A stretch of DNA of 64,000 bases from Umezawaea beigongshangensis. GTDB lineage: Bacteria; Actinomycetota; Actinomycetes; Mycobacteriales; Pseudonocardiaceae. Shown here piece after piece: positions 1 through 11,603 of this stretch. Each line of letters begins with the position of its first letter. Position 1 is the first letter of the stretch. The translations under genes and the position numbers were made by a program. The DNA is taken from positions 518,685-582,684 of the forward strand of contig NZ_JAEIOJ010000001.1 in assembly GCF_016464305.1 (NCBI RefSeq). The letters are read 5' to 3'. A model generated the notes under the pieces. The model was not told the DNA's origin, searched no databases, and saw only the letters and a program-made list of their open reading frames with translations.

Positions 1-660
1 GACACGCCGAAGCCGATCCTCACCGGCATCCCGAAGGGCGCGACGGGCAACCGGGGCGCGCTGGCCCACGACGGCGAGGGCGCGCTGCTCGTCGCGACCG
101 GTGACGCGGGGAACCCCGCCGCCGCGGCCGACCCGAACTCGCTGGCGGGCAAGGTGCTGCGCATCGACGGTTCCGGTGCCCCGGCCCGCGGCAACCCCAC
201 CGAGGGCTCCCGCGTGCTGACCGGCGGGCTGCGCTCCCCCGGCGGGCTGTGCGTGGCGGCGGACGGCTCCACGACGTGGGTGACCGACGCGGGCGCGAGC
301 GGGGACCTCCTGCACCGCGTCGTGCCGGGCGAGCCGCTGGGCACCCCGGCGTGGACGTGGTCGGAGCGGCCCGGCGTCGGCGGGTGCGCGTCGCTGTCCG
401 ACGTGGTCTGGGTCGCCACCAGCACCCTGCCGGGCTCTCTGTCGATCCCGGTGAACCCCGACGGCAGCTTCAGCGGCAAGCCCGAGCAGCAGCCCGCGGA
501 GGAGGCCGAGTTCGGCCTGCTCGGCCCGCTGGTGGCCCTGGACGACCGCACCGCGCTGGTCGGCACCGTCAACAAGCAGGGCAACGGCGAGCCGGTGTCC
601 AGCGACGACCGCGTGGCGATCGTCGTCCGCCAGGGCGGCGGCCAGAACTCCAAGGACTAG
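1..660 (+). CDS. PQQ-dependent sugar dehydrogenase, C-terminal part (5' truncated)
   Basis: The reading frame is open from the first base and ends in TAG at 658-660, so only about 219 C-terminal residues are seen. The segment LLVATGDAGNPAAAADPNS followed by LAGKVLRID is typical of the six-bladed beta-propeller glucose/sorbosone dehydrogenase family (GSDH, soluble PQQ glucose dehydrogenase and Yli-type aldose dehydrogenases). These oxidise aldoses with PQQ and are usually exported. The signal peptide, catalytic His and much of the PQQ site would lie upstream of the window and cannot be checked. A strong hairpin follows, and the next gene converges on it. Family assignment is fairly sure; substrate is unknown. 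Confidence 0.8.
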   Translation, partial: DTPKPILTGIPKGATGNRGALAHDGEGALLVATGDAGNPAAAADPNSLAGKVLRIDGSGAPARGNPTEGSRVLTGGLRSPGGLCVAADGSTTWVTDAGASGDLLHRVVPGEPLGTPAWTWSERPGVGGCASLSDVVWVATSTLPGSLSIPVNPDGSFSGKPEQQPAEEAEFGLLGPLVALDDRTALVGTVNKQGNGEPVSSDDRVAIVVRQGGGQNSKD

Positions 661-663
661 GTG

Positions 664-687
664 GCGCTTCCGCCCGCCCGGAAGCGC
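664..687. terminator. Bidirectional hairpin between convergent genes
   Basis: Perfect 9-bp inverted repeat GCGCTTCCG / CGGAAGCGC with a 6-nt loop, starting 4 nt after the sugar dehydrogenase stop and ending 4 nt before the CHAT gene stop on the other strand. No T-tract, as is usual in GC-rich actinobacteria. Confidence 0.7.
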
Positions 688-690
688 GAC

Positions 691-3336
691 CTACCCCACT
701 CCCAGGCAGACGAACGGGCGGCGCAGCGGGTCGGCGGCCACGGCGTCGGCCAGCGCCACCGCCGGTGACGCTCCCCCGGCGAGGGCGCGGTGGTAGTCGT
801 TCATGGCCTCCGCCGACGGCTCGTCGCCCACCCTGCTGGTGGCCGCCACGACCGTCCTGGCTCCCCCGGCGAGCAGGGCCCCGGCGAAGCCGAGGACCTC
901 GTCTCCGGGGCGGATGCGGTGCAGCGCCAGCTCGCACGCGGCGAGGACCACCTGTTCGGGCGGCCTGCTCATCCGGCCCATCTCGTGCGCGAACAGCGCG
1001 CCGTCGACCAGTTCGAGCCGGGAGAACAGCGCGTTCTCCGGCTCGTGCTCGCCGTGCGCGGCGATGTGGGCGAGCGCGGCCCCGTCCATCGCGGCGAGGA
1101 CCGCGCCGACCTCGGCGTCGGCACCGCTGAGCAGCCGTGCGCTGGTGTGGTGGGCGGCGAGCCCGGCGATCTCCGCCTCGGCCTCCTGGAGACCGGGACC
1201 GCTGATGAGGACGACGCGCTTCGAGCGCACCGGATCGCGCTGCGCCGAGGAGAGCCACGCCGTCGCGGACGGGACGACGACCGACGGCCGACTCCGCAGC
1301 GACGGCAGGACGCCCCACGGCACGGCGTGCAGGTCGCCGGTGGGCACGATCACCACGTCCCGGTCGCCGATCAGCGGTCTGATCGGGCGCAGGAGCTGGT
1401 CGTCGAGGTGCCGGGCCTCCCGGTTCGCCGAGCGGGCGATGACCCGCGACAGCGAGCGGTCCATCCGGTCGGGAGCGAGCGCGTTCACGTCGGCGTGCAG
1501 GCGGCGGGCGTGCTCGGCGGCCGCGATCGCCGATCCCAGCCGCACCAGGTGCACCCGCCCGCCGACGAGGACCACGGCGGCCAGCACGTCGCCCGACGCC
1601 ACGAAGTCGATCATCGCGCGGTCGCCGAGAGCCGCGGTGACCTCGGCGGCGGTGGCCACCGGACGCGGTCTGCCCCAGCGCTGCGCGTGCCAGCCCAGCC
1701 GCACCGCCTCGCGCTGGGCGGTCCGCAGCCGGGCCTCCAGTTCCGTGGTCGGGACGCCGTCGAGCGTCGCGAGCTGCACGGACCGCGCGAGCGAGCGCAC
1801 CTCGGCGACCCGCTCGGCCAGCCGGGGATCGGCGCTGCCGACCGGCTCGTAGCGGTAGCTCTGCGCGCGGGTCCGCTCCAGCCACCGGAACAACCGCTCG
1901 GCCTTCCCCGACGAGCCCGGCCCGTCGAGCACCAGGCGCACCGCCAGCTCGCCGAGCTCCTGCCCGTGCACGGCGGTGCCGGACACCAGTTCCAGGCCGC
2001 CCATGCGGTCGCGGATGCGGTCGAGCTCGTCGAAACCGGCGCGGGCCTGCGCCAGGGCGGAGCGCCGGTCGCCGCGTGCGACGGCCAGCTCGGCCCGGCA
2101 CAGCCTGCGCAGCATCCGGTGGTCCACCGGCGTCAGCAGGCCCGGCCTCGGCACGGTGCGCAGCAGCGCGTCGGCGATCTCGTGCTCCCTGCGGCGCAGT
2201 TCCAGCCGGACGGCGAGCAGCCGCGCGAACGCCGCCTCGTCGGGCAGCCGCAGCGCCGCCAGTTCGTCGGCGAGCCGCAGCGCGCGCGTCGGCATCGGCG
2301 CGGGGACGCGCGCCGCGCCGAGCACCCGCACCACGTCGATCCGCAGGAGGACCAGGGACGCCACGACGGCCCACGCGTCGCTGCGGCGGCGGCGCATCCT
2401 GCGGCGCGCGGACACCGCCGTGCGCCGGGCGAGTCCGAGGTCGCCGTCGAGCACGGCCGCGACGGCGCGGAGCAGCTCGGCCTCGGCGAGGTCCTGCGTG
2501 ACGGCCTGGCCGCGCAGCTCGGGCAGCACGTCGTCGAGGTGCCGCGCGGCCTCGTCGGACAGCCCGGCCACGAGGACGGCCTCGGCCTGGTCGATGCGCA
2601 GCCGCGACAGGGCGCCCGAGCCGAGCGCGCGGTAGCCCCGCTCGGCCGCCTCGTAGTGCCGCAGCGCACCCGGCACGTCCCCGAGGCGACGTGCGAGGTA
2701 GCCGGAGACGTGCTGTGCGAACGCGAGCTGGAACGGCAGGTCGTTGGCGGTGGCGAGGTCTCCCGCCCGGCGCAGGTCGCGCAGCGCCGGTGCGCGCAGC
2801 CCCAGGTCGGTGTGCGCGACCGCGCGGCCCATGAGCGACTTCACCAGCGACTCGGTGAGCAGGGCTGGATCGTCCGCCCCCGTTCGCAGGCCGTGCAGCT
2901 TGTGCTCGATGGCGGAGTCGAGCAGGGCGATGCCGTCGCCGCTGCGCCCCGCGCGCATCAGCAGCACGCCGTGGTTGTGGTCGACGAAGCCGGACAGCAC
3001 GGCCCGCGCCGGTCCCGGCGGGAGCGTGGCGGCCTCCCGGCGCGCGTGGTCGAGCCCGTCCAGGCCGTCGAGGACGCTGCCGGTCTCGGCGACGGAGAAC
3101 GCGAGGCTCACCAGGAGGCGGACGCGGGTGCGCGCCCGGTCGACCGACACCGGCGCGTCCGCCGGGCGGGCCTGGTCGAGCAGGGCGAGGGCACGCCGCA
3201 TCAGGCGCACCGCCTCCGACTGCCGGGCGCGGGCCGCGGACTGCAACGCCCTGTCGTGCAGTCCGCGCACCCGTTCCAGGAGTCGTCGCTCCGCGGCGGC
3301 CGACTTCGCGGTCTCCTGGTGCATCGCGTCACCCAC
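691..3336 (-). CDS. TPR-CHAT domain protein (caspase-like peptidase family)
   Basis: 881 residues. The N-terminal two thirds is Ala/Leu/Arg-rich helical sequence of TPR type, with repeated A-xxx-L-xx-A patterns and the segment GALRHYEAAERGYRALG near residue 220. The C-terminal region is a CHAT (caspase HetF-associated with TPRs) domain. The catalytic dyad is visible as His761 in AHIAAHGEH and Cys801 in VVLAACELA, 40 residues apart, followed by the family GFAGALLAGGARTVV segment. CHAT proteins are cysteine peptidases or peptidase-like effectors in programmed cell death and defence, for example the Craspase and gasdermin-activating types. A GTG at 3336 is used here; an ATG at 3324 is an alternative. 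The gene starts 57 nt after a small repeat-protein gene on the same strand, so the two are probably co-transcribed and the repeat protein may be its substrate or partner (inference). No membrane segment is evident. Confidence 0.85.
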   Translation of the reverse strand: MGDAMHQETAKSAAAERRLLERVRGLHDRALQSAARARQSEAVRLMRRALALLDQARPADAPVSVDRARTRVRLLVSLAFSVAETGSVLDGLDGLDHARREAATLPPGPARAVLSGFVDHNHGVLLMRAGRSGDGIALLDSAIEHKLHGLRTGADDPALLTESLVKSLMGRAVAHTDLGLRAPALRDLRRAGDLATANDLPFQLAFAQHVSGYLARRLGDVPGALRHYEAAERGYRALGSGALSRLRIDQAEAVLVAGLSDEAARHLDDVLPELRGQAVTQDLAEAELLRAVAAVLDGDLGLARRTAVSARRRMRRRRSDAWAVVASLVLLRIDVVRVLGAARVPAPMPTRALRLADELAALRLPDEAAFARLLAVRLELRRREHEIADALLRTVPRPGLLTPVDHRMLRRLCRAELAVARGDRRSALAQARAGFDELDRIRDRMGGLELVSGTAVHGQELGELAVRLVLDGPGSSGKAERLFRWLERTRAQSYRYEPVGSADPRLAERVAEVRSLARSVQLATLDGVPTTELEARLRTAQREAVRLGWHAQRWGRPRPVATAAEVTAALGDRAMIDFVASGDVLAAVVLVGGRVHLVRLGSAIAAAEHARRLHADVNALAPDRMDRSLSRVIARSANREARHLDDQLLRPIRPLIGDRDVVIVPTGDLHAVPWGVLPSLRSRPSVVVPSATAWLSSAQRDPVRSKRVVLISGPGLQEAEAEIAGLAAHHTSARLLSGADAEVGAVLAAMDGAALAHIAAHGEHEPENALFSRLELVDGALFAHEMGRMSRPPEQVVLAACELALHRIRPGDEVLGFAGALLAGGARTVVAATSRVGDEPSAEAMNDYHRALAGGASPAVALADAVAADPLRRPFVCLGVG

Positions 3337-3393
3337 CGATCGGGCGAGTCCTTCCGGTGCGGCCTGTCCGGACGGAGCGCCCCGGTCCCGGCG

Positions 3394-3750
3394 TCACCGG
3401 GTGGGGGCGGTCCCCTCGGCGCCGCCCTCGTCGTCCTGCTGCACGGGCCCGCCGGTTCCGTCCTGCTGGACCGGACCGTCACCGCCGAGCACGTTCAGCG
3501 GCGGGTTCCCGTCCTGCTGGACCGGACCGTCACCACCGAACAGCGTCAGCGGACCGTTCCCGTCCTGTTGAACCGGACCGTCACCGCCGAGCAGCGTCAG
3601 CGGCGGGTTCCCGTCCTGCTGCACCGGACCGTCGCCGCCGTTCACCTGCGACGCGGAAACGGTGCCGTCCTGCTGCACCGGGCCGTCGGTGCCGACCTCG
3701 TCCGGATCTCCGAACGTGGTCACGTGCCCGTCCTGCTTCGTACCGGCCAT
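3394..3750 (-). CDS. Small repeat protein with six GPVQQD blocks, upstream partner of the CHAT gene
   Basis: 118 residues, function unknown. The ATG at 3748-3750 is preceded by a strong ribosome site (GGGGGGAAGG, about 6 nt away), so this start is preferred over an in-frame upstream extension that is low-complexity Arg-rich. The block GPVQQD occurs at residues 23, 41, 58, 75, 92 and 101. The middle four are spaced exactly 17 residues (51 bp), giving a unit of the type GPVQQDGNPPLTLLGGD. The ends are acidic or Thr-rich, with no signal peptide, cysteine or membrane segment. Composition (Gly, Asp, Gln, Pro) suggests an unstructured, multi-site protein. The CHAT gene follows at 57 nt. A modular peptidase substrate or sensor is the most natural reading, but no homologue is recognised. 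Confidence 0.8.
   Translation of the reverse strand: MAGTKQDGHVTTFGDPDEVGTDGPVQQDGTVSASQVNGGDGPVQQDGNPPLTLLGGDGPVQQDGNGPLTLFGGDGPVQQDGNPPLNVLGGDGPVQQDGTGGPVQQDDEGGAEGTAPTR
3433..3684 (-). repeat. 51-bp in-frame tandem repeat coding GPVQQD units
   Basis: Six copies of the GPVQQD coding block inside the small protein gene. The four central copies have a strict 51-bp period; the first is 54 bp before them and the last only 27 bp after. The codons for GPVQQDG are almost identical between copies while the linker (NPPLTLL, NGPLTLF, NPPLNVL) drifts. That pattern fits selection on the motif or recent tandem duplication. Confidence 0.85.
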
Positions 3751-4016
3751 CGCTGACCTTCCCCCCTTCGGTGCGCGAACCGCGGTCCGCCGCACCGCTC
3801 GACTTCTCCCTCTCCCGTGGAACGCGCGCTCTACCACCGCGCGCACCGGTGCCGCCCCCCGGCGGCATCTGGCGTCCCCAGAATGGCATAACCACTCAGA
3901 GGAACGGGGGCAGGAATTTCCAACCACTCGAACGTATGAAGATCACGTAACTACAGCGGCGGTGTGACGATCCGAACACGGATCGTCACACCGCCGCTGA
4001 TGCGAACGAGTGGCGC
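3751..4016 (-). promoter_or_regulatory. Upstream region of the repeat protein/CHAT unit
   Basis: 266 bp between gatB and the repeat-protein gene. It holds the gatB terminator hairpin, then, reading on the minus strand, two direct copies of GAGTGGTT 32 bp apart flanking the palindrome-like GGAAATTCC (about 3892-3931). No consensus -35/-10 pair could be assigned. The repeated octamer could be an activator or sigma-factor site (speculative). Confidence 0.35.
3954..3999 (-). terminator. Terminator hairpin after gatB
   Basis: Perfect 20-bp inverted repeat (3954-3973 and 3980-3999) with a 6-nt loop, starting 17 nt after the gatB stop codon. It separates the gat operon from the repeat-protein/CHAT unit. 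Confidence 0.85.
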
Positions 4017-5519
4017 TCAGGAGCAGCGGGAGATCACCAGCTCGCGCACGCGCTTCGCGTCGGCCTGTCCCTTCGTGGCCTTCATGACCGCGCCCACGAT
4101 GGCTCCGGCGGCGGCGACCTTGCCGTCGCGGATCTTGGCGGCGACGTCGGGCTGGGCCGCGAGGGCCTCGTCCACGGCCGCCTCCAGCGCGGAGTCGTCG
4201 GAGACGACCTTCAACCCGCGCGCCTCCACGACCGCGTCGGGCTCGCCCTCGCCCGCGAGAACGCCGTTGACGACCTCGCGCGCCAGCTTGTTCGTCAGCG
4301 CGCCCTCGTTGACCAGCACGATCACCCGCGCCACCTGGGCGGGCGCGATCGGCAGCTCGGCCAGCTCGACACCGCGCGAGTTGGCCTGCTGCGTCAGGTA
4401 GGACACCCACCACGACCGCGCCTCGGCCGGCGTCGCGCCCGCGTCGACCGTCGCGGCGACGAGGCCCACCGCACCCGCGTTGACCAGGTCGCGCATCTCC
4501 GCGTCGGTGAGGCTCCACTCGGCCTGGATGCGCGCGCGGCGCTCTCCGGGCGGCTCGGGCAGCGTGCCGCGCAGCTCCTCCACCCACTCGCGGGAGGGGG
4601 CGACCGGCACCAGGTCGGGCTCCGGGAAGTACCGGTAGTCCTCCGAGGTCTCCTTGCGGCGACCCGCCCGGGTCGTGCCGCTGGCCTCCTCGAAGTGCCG
4701 GGTCTCCTGCACGATCTCGCCGCCCTCGACGAGCACCGCGCCCTGGCGGCACATCTCGAAGCGGACGGCCCGCTCGACGCTGCGCAGCGAGTTCACGTTC
4801 TTGGTCTCGGTGCGCGTGCCCAGCTCGCTCGCGCCCTTCGGCATGAGCGAGACGTTCGCGTCGCAGCGCAGCGACCCCTGGTCCATGCGCACGTCCGACA
4901 CGTCCAGCGCGCGCAGCAGCTCGCGCAGGGTGCTCACGTACGCGCGGGCCACCTCGGGGGCGCGGGCGCCGGTGCCGCTGATCGTCTTCGTGACGATCTC
5001 GATCAGCGGCACGCCGGCGCGGTTGTAGTCGAGCAGGGAGTGCTCCGCGCCGTGGATGCGACCCGTCGCGCCGCCGACGTGCAGCGACTTGCCGGTGTCC
5101 TCCTCCATGTGCGCGCGCTCGATCTCCACGCGCACGACCTCGCCGTCGTCCAGCGTCACGTCCAGGTAGCCGTTGAACGCGATCGGCTCGTCGTACTGCG
5201 ACGTCTGGAAGTTCTTCGGCTGGTCGGGGTAGAAGTAGTTCTTCCGCGCGAACCGGCACCACTCGGCGATCTCGCAGTTCAGCGCGAGGCCGATGCGGAT
5301 GGCCGACTCGATCGCCTTGCCGTTGACGACCGGCAGCGATCCGGGCAGGCCGAGGCACGTCGGGCACACGTTGGTGTTCGGCTCACCGCCGAAGACGTTG
5401 GCGCAGGAGCAGAACATCTTCGTGTTGGTGTGCAGCTCGACGTGCACCTCCAGCCCGAGGACCGGGTCGAACCGGGCCACGACGTCGTCGTAGTCCATGA
5501 TCTCCGCCACCGCGGTCAC
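4017..5519 (-). CDS. gatB: Asp/Glu-tRNA amidotransferase subunit B
   Basis: 500 residues, the usual length. GatB is the kinase/transamidation subunit of GatCAB. It activates Glu on Glu-tRNA(Gln) or Asp on Asp-tRNA(Asn) with ATP and accepts ammonia from GatA. The N-terminal cradle is clear: [19 protein letters not shown] and [15 protein letters not shown], which carry the Cys pairs of the zinc site, then [13 protein letters not shown]. The C-terminal GatB/Yqey helical domain covers about residues 350-500. It starts with GTG in a GTGA overlap with the 63-residue gene, so it is translationally coupled to gatC-gatA. In mycobacteria pfkA lies between gatA and gatB; here that position is taken by the small membrane protein. 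Confidence 0.97.
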   Translation of the reverse strand: MTAVAEIMDYDDVVARFDPVLGLEVHVELHTNTKMFCSCANVFGGEPNTNVCPTCLGLPGSLPVVNGKAIESAIRIGLALNCEIAEWCRFARKNYFYPDQPKNFQTSQYDEPIAFNGYLDVTLDDGEVVRVEIERAHMEEDTGKSLHVGGATGRIHGAEHSLLDYNRAGVPLIEIVTKTISGTGARAPEVARAYVSTLRELLRALDVSDVRMDQGSLRCDANVSLMPKGASELGTRTETKNVNSLRSVERAVRFEMCRQGAVLVEGGEIVQETRHFEEASGTTRAGRRKETSEDYRYFPEPDLVPVAPSREWVEELRGTLPEPPGERRARIQAEWSLTDAEMRDLVNAGAVGLVAATVDAGATPAEARSWWVSYLTQQANSRGVELAELPIAPAQVARVIVLVNEGALTNKLAREVVNGVLAGEGEPDAVVEARGLKVVSDDSALEAAVDEALAAQPDVAAKIRDGKVAAAGAIVGAVMKATKGQADAKRVRELVISRCS

Positions 5520-5703
5520 CTGATGCCGTCCTTCCGCGCCTCGCGCACGGTCAGCGCGATCCCGGTGACGGCCAGCAGGAAACCCGCCAGTGCGTTGACC
5601 AGCGCGAGCTTGTCCTTGTCGCCGCGGGCCGCGCGCAGCGTGGAGACCGCGCTCACCGTCGACACGACCGGACCGACGAGACCGAGCAGACCCTTGGACT
5701 TCT

Positions 5704-5707
<4 letters not shown>
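5516..5707 (-). CDS. 63-residue small membrane protein between gatA and gatB
   Basis: MKKSKG start, then a hydrophobic stretch ([18 protein letters not shown]), a charged linker RAARGDKDK and a second hydrophobic stretch [20 protein letters not shown], ending REARKDGIR. This suggests one or two membrane segments with basic ends. A ribosome site AGGAG lies 7 nt before ATG. Its ATG overlaps the gatA stop (ATGA) and its stop overlaps the gatB start (GTGA), so it is embedded in the amidotransferase operon. No function is recognised. The conserved coupling suggests co-expression rather than a functional tie to GatCAB. Confidence 0.75.
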
Positions 5708-7224
<1,517 letters not shown>

Positions 7225-7258
7225 GAGTCCGCCTCCGCGGAGATGAGCACGTCGACGG

Positions 7259-7558
7259 TCATGCTTCCTCGCCCAGGATGCGGGGCACGCGGAAACGGCC
7301 TTCCTCGGCGGCGGGGGCGCTGGCGAGCGCCTGCTGCTGACCGAGACCGGGACGCACGACGTCCTCGCGGAACACGTTGGTCAGCGGAACGGCGTGCGAC
7401 GTCGGCGGGATGTCGGCTGCGGCGACGTCACCGACGGTGGCCACCGATTGCAGGATGACGTCGAGCTGGCCTGCGAACAGGTCGAGTTCGTCGTCGGTGA
7501 CGGCGAGTCTCGCCAGACGCGCCAGGTGCGCGACCTCGTCGCGGGAGATGCTGGGCAC
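7259..7558 (-). CDS. gatC: Asp/Glu-tRNA amidotransferase subunit C
   Basis: 99 residues, normal for GatC, the strap subunit that holds GatA and GatB together. [21 protein letters not shown] and the C-terminal [29 protein letters not shown] are diagnostic. A GTG start is used. The Shine-Dalgarno-like AAGGAG abuts it, so initiation spacing is unusual or the start is slightly misplaced. First gene of the gat operon. A TANNNT -10 (TAGACT, plus-strand 7624-7629) lies about 65 nt upstream. Confidence 0.93.
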   Translation of the reverse strand: MPSISRDEVAHLARLARLAVTDDELDLFAGQLDVILQSVATVGDVAAADIPPTSHAVPLTNVFREDVVRPGLGQQQALASAPAAEEGRFRVPRILGEEA

Positions 7559-7878
7559 TCCTTCAACCCCCGTGGTGCGCTGCGAGTGCGCAACGCTGTC
7601 GAGTTGGGTTTTTGGACGTCGAGAGTCTATGGCCGGGTCAGCGGGCTTCTCGACCGGGTTGTGGCAGCGTGGTCACCGGGTCGCGGCGCGCTGGAACGCA
7701 CCCGATCCGATTTTACCGGCGCGCAACGCGGATGGAGGGTCGGAAAGCGATCCTGCGTCTGCGAGAATCATGCGCCGGCAACGGCGTGGAGCGCCACGGG
7801 TGCGGAGTCCTGCGCTTCTCGCACCGGTTGACCGGCGCGGGCGGCGAGGTTCCGCGCACTAACCAGGAGGCGTTCACC
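7559..7878. promoter_or_regulatory. Divergent gatC / ACT-gene intergenic region
   Basis: 320 bp with no supportable gene. On the minus strand TAGACT (7624-7629) is a good -10 for the gat operon. On the plus strand a TTGACC at 7828-7833 has no convincing -10 at the right distance, so the ACT gene promoter is not assigned. No riboswitch or strong palindrome was seen. Confidence 0.4.
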
Positions 7879-8532
7879 TTGTCCTTCCTGATCCGGGTCC
7901 AGCTCCCGGACCGTCCCGGCACCCTCGGCGCGGTCGCATCAGCGCTCGGCGAGATCGGGGCAGACATACTCAGCGTGGACGTGGTGGAGCGGAGCTCCGG
8001 CCTGGCGATCGACGACCTCGTGGTCGAGCTGCCCGGCGGCAGGCTGCCCGACGTGCTCATCACCGCGGCCGAGTCCATCGAGGGCGTGGAGGTCGACGCC
8101 GTCCGCCCGTACGCGGGCGTGCTGGACACGCACCGCGAGCTGGAACTCGTCGAGGAGATCGCCGAGGAGCCCAAGAAGGGGCTCGCGGTGTTCACCGAGG
8201 GCGTGCCGAAGATCATCCGCGCGGGGTGGGCCGTCGTCGTGGGCCCGCACGCCGGCGGCGTGCGCCGGCTGGCGTCCAGCAGCGCCGCGCCCGAGACGCG
8301 CATGGACGACCCGCCGTGGTTCCCGCTGGAGCGGGCGACCGTGCTGGACGGCGAGGACGCGTGGGTGCCGGAGACGTGGCAGGAGCTCGGCACGGAGCTG
8401 GCCGCGACGCCGCTGGGCAAGCCGGACCGCGTGCTGCTGGTGGGGCGCCCCGGCGGACCCATGTTCCGCGCGGCGGAGGTGGCCCGCCTCGCCCACCTGG
8501 CCGGCATCGTGTCCGTCGTCCTGCCGGACTGA
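7879..8532 (+). CDS. ACT-domain amino-acid-binding protein (Rv3013-like)
   Basis: 217 residues starting at TTG 7879, chosen because a perfect AGGAGG lies 8 nt upstream and the family fold begins right there (SFLIRVQLPDRPGTLGAVASALGEIGADI). This N-terminal ACT domain (about residues 1-75) is a ligand-binding module found in amino-acid-regulated enzymes. The C-terminal half (FPLERATVLDGEDAWVP...RVLLVGRPGGPMFRAAEVARLAHLAGIV) is a GAF-like or second regulatory region. The position opposite gatC matches mycobacterial Rv3013. Ligand unknown. A tandem repeat cluster follows the stop codon. Confidence 0.85.
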   Translation: MSFLIRVQLPDRPGTLGAVASALGEIGADILSVDVVERSSGLAIDDLVVELPGGRLPDVLITAAESIEGVEVDAVRPYAGVLDTHRELELVEEIAEEPKKGLAVFTEGVPKIIRAGWAVVVGPHAGGVRRLASSSAAPETRMDDPPWFPLERATVLDGEDAWVPETWQELGTELAATPLGKPDRVLLVGRPGGPMFRAAEVARLAHLAGIVSVVLPD

Positions 8533-8550
8533 GCCCCGCGTCCGGGGGCG

Positions 8551-8612
8551 CGAACGCTCCACTCGCAGTGCTCGAACGCTCCACTCGCGGTGCTCGAACG
8601 CTCAACTCGGGG
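8551..8612. repeat. 22-bp tandem repeat cluster, locus A
   Basis: Two full copies (8551-8572, 8573-8594) and a partial third (8595-8612). The core is CGAACGCTCNACTCG followed by a GTGCT link. It lies between the convergent ACT and BKACE genes, and the third copy contains the BKACE stop codon. The same core recurs, in both orientations, at 57241-57402. Confidence 0.9.
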
Positions 8613-9342
8613 CTTGGGCTCGGCGGAGGCGCTGGGCGGCGGTGATCAGGGCGGCGTTGTCCGGGGCGGCGTTGCCGTTCGGCAGGCGCAGGGTGTCCTC
8701 CAGGCCCACCCTGGTGTCCAGCTCCAGGCGGGCGGCGTGGATCAGCACGGGCCAGGTGCCGCCCTCCTCGCCGTGCAGCAGGACGGGCAGGCCGATCGGT
8801 TCCAGCAGGCGCAGCAGCGCCTCCGCCTCGGCGACGACGGCGGACGCGTCGGGGCCGGTGGTCTGCACCTCGGCGAGCACCCGCACCGCGCCCTCGGGTG
8901 GTCCGGTGTCGGCGAGCCGCCGAGCGGCGTCCCGGTGGAACACCCCCAGCTCCACGCCCACCCCGGCCTGCCGCGCGGCCGCGCACACGTCGAGCCAGCC
9001 GTCCTCGTGGACGTTGACCGACGCCACGTCGGGCCGCCCGGACGCGAGCCCGGCCCACCCGGCGACCAGCTCGGCCCGCCGCTCGGGGTCGGTCACGATC
9101 CACGCGCCGGTGGTCACGCCGATCTCCACGCCGGGCACGGCGGCCCGCACGGTCGCCACCGTCGTCGCCACCTCGGGCCCGGCCAGCACCTCCAGCCCGA
9201 GGACGTCGCGGGCGTGCAGGTGCAGCGACACCACGCCCAGTCCGGCCGCCACGACCGCGTCGGCGGCGACCTGCTCCGGGGTCACCGGCAGCGCCGGGTG
9301 ACAGCCGACCGGTCGGGCACCGTTCAGACACGCCTGCAACAT
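8602..9342 (-). CDS. BKACE family (beta-keto acid cleavage enzyme, DUF849)
   Basis: 246 residues, shorter than the usual 270-310. The family cleaves beta-keto acids with acetyl-CoA and a divalent metal (for example 3-keto-5-aminohexanoate cleavage). Family features are LQACLNGARPVG at the start, the metal-site SLHLHARD (two His), and PVLLHGEEGGTWP near the C-terminus, then DTRVGLEDTLRLPNG. The ATG at 9340-9342 has only a weak ribosome site. It lies 90 nt downstream of ligA on the same strand, so read-through expression is likely. The stop codon falls inside a 22-bp repeat, so the extreme C-terminus may have been reshaped by that repeat. Substrate not predictable. Confidence 0.8.
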   Translation of the reverse strand: MLQACLNGARPVGCHPALPVTPEQVAADAVVAAGLGVVSLHLHARDVLGLEVLAGPEVATTVATVRAAVPGVEIGVTTGAWIVTDPERRAELVAGWAGLASGRPDVASVNVHEDGWLDVCAAARQAGVGVELGVFHRDAARRLADTGPPEGAVRVLAEVQTTGPDASAVVAEAEALLRLLEPIGLPVLLHGEEGGTWPVLIHAARLELDTRVGLEDTLRLPNGNAAPDNAALITAAQRLRRAQAPS

Positions 9343-9431
9343 CGCCCCAGACAACCACGGAGCCGGGGCGCGGCGCCCGGCGGCGAGGCCCGAACAGCAC
9401 GATCGGCGGAGCGGACGGCCCCGTGCGGACC

Positions 9432-11603
<2,172 letters not shown>

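Noticed and set aside
790-3756. Long opposite-strand open frames over the CHAT gene
   Set aside because: They are mirror frames created by high GC; composition is Arg/Gly/Ala-rich with no domain, while the minus strand encodes a full TPR-CHAT protein.
3394-3927. 177-residue version of the repeat protein
   Set aside because: The extra 59 residues are Arg-rich and lack a ribosome site; ATG 3750 has a strong one.
8551-8612. CRISPR array
   Set aside because: The 22-bp units are directly contiguous with no unique spacers, and no cas genes are present.
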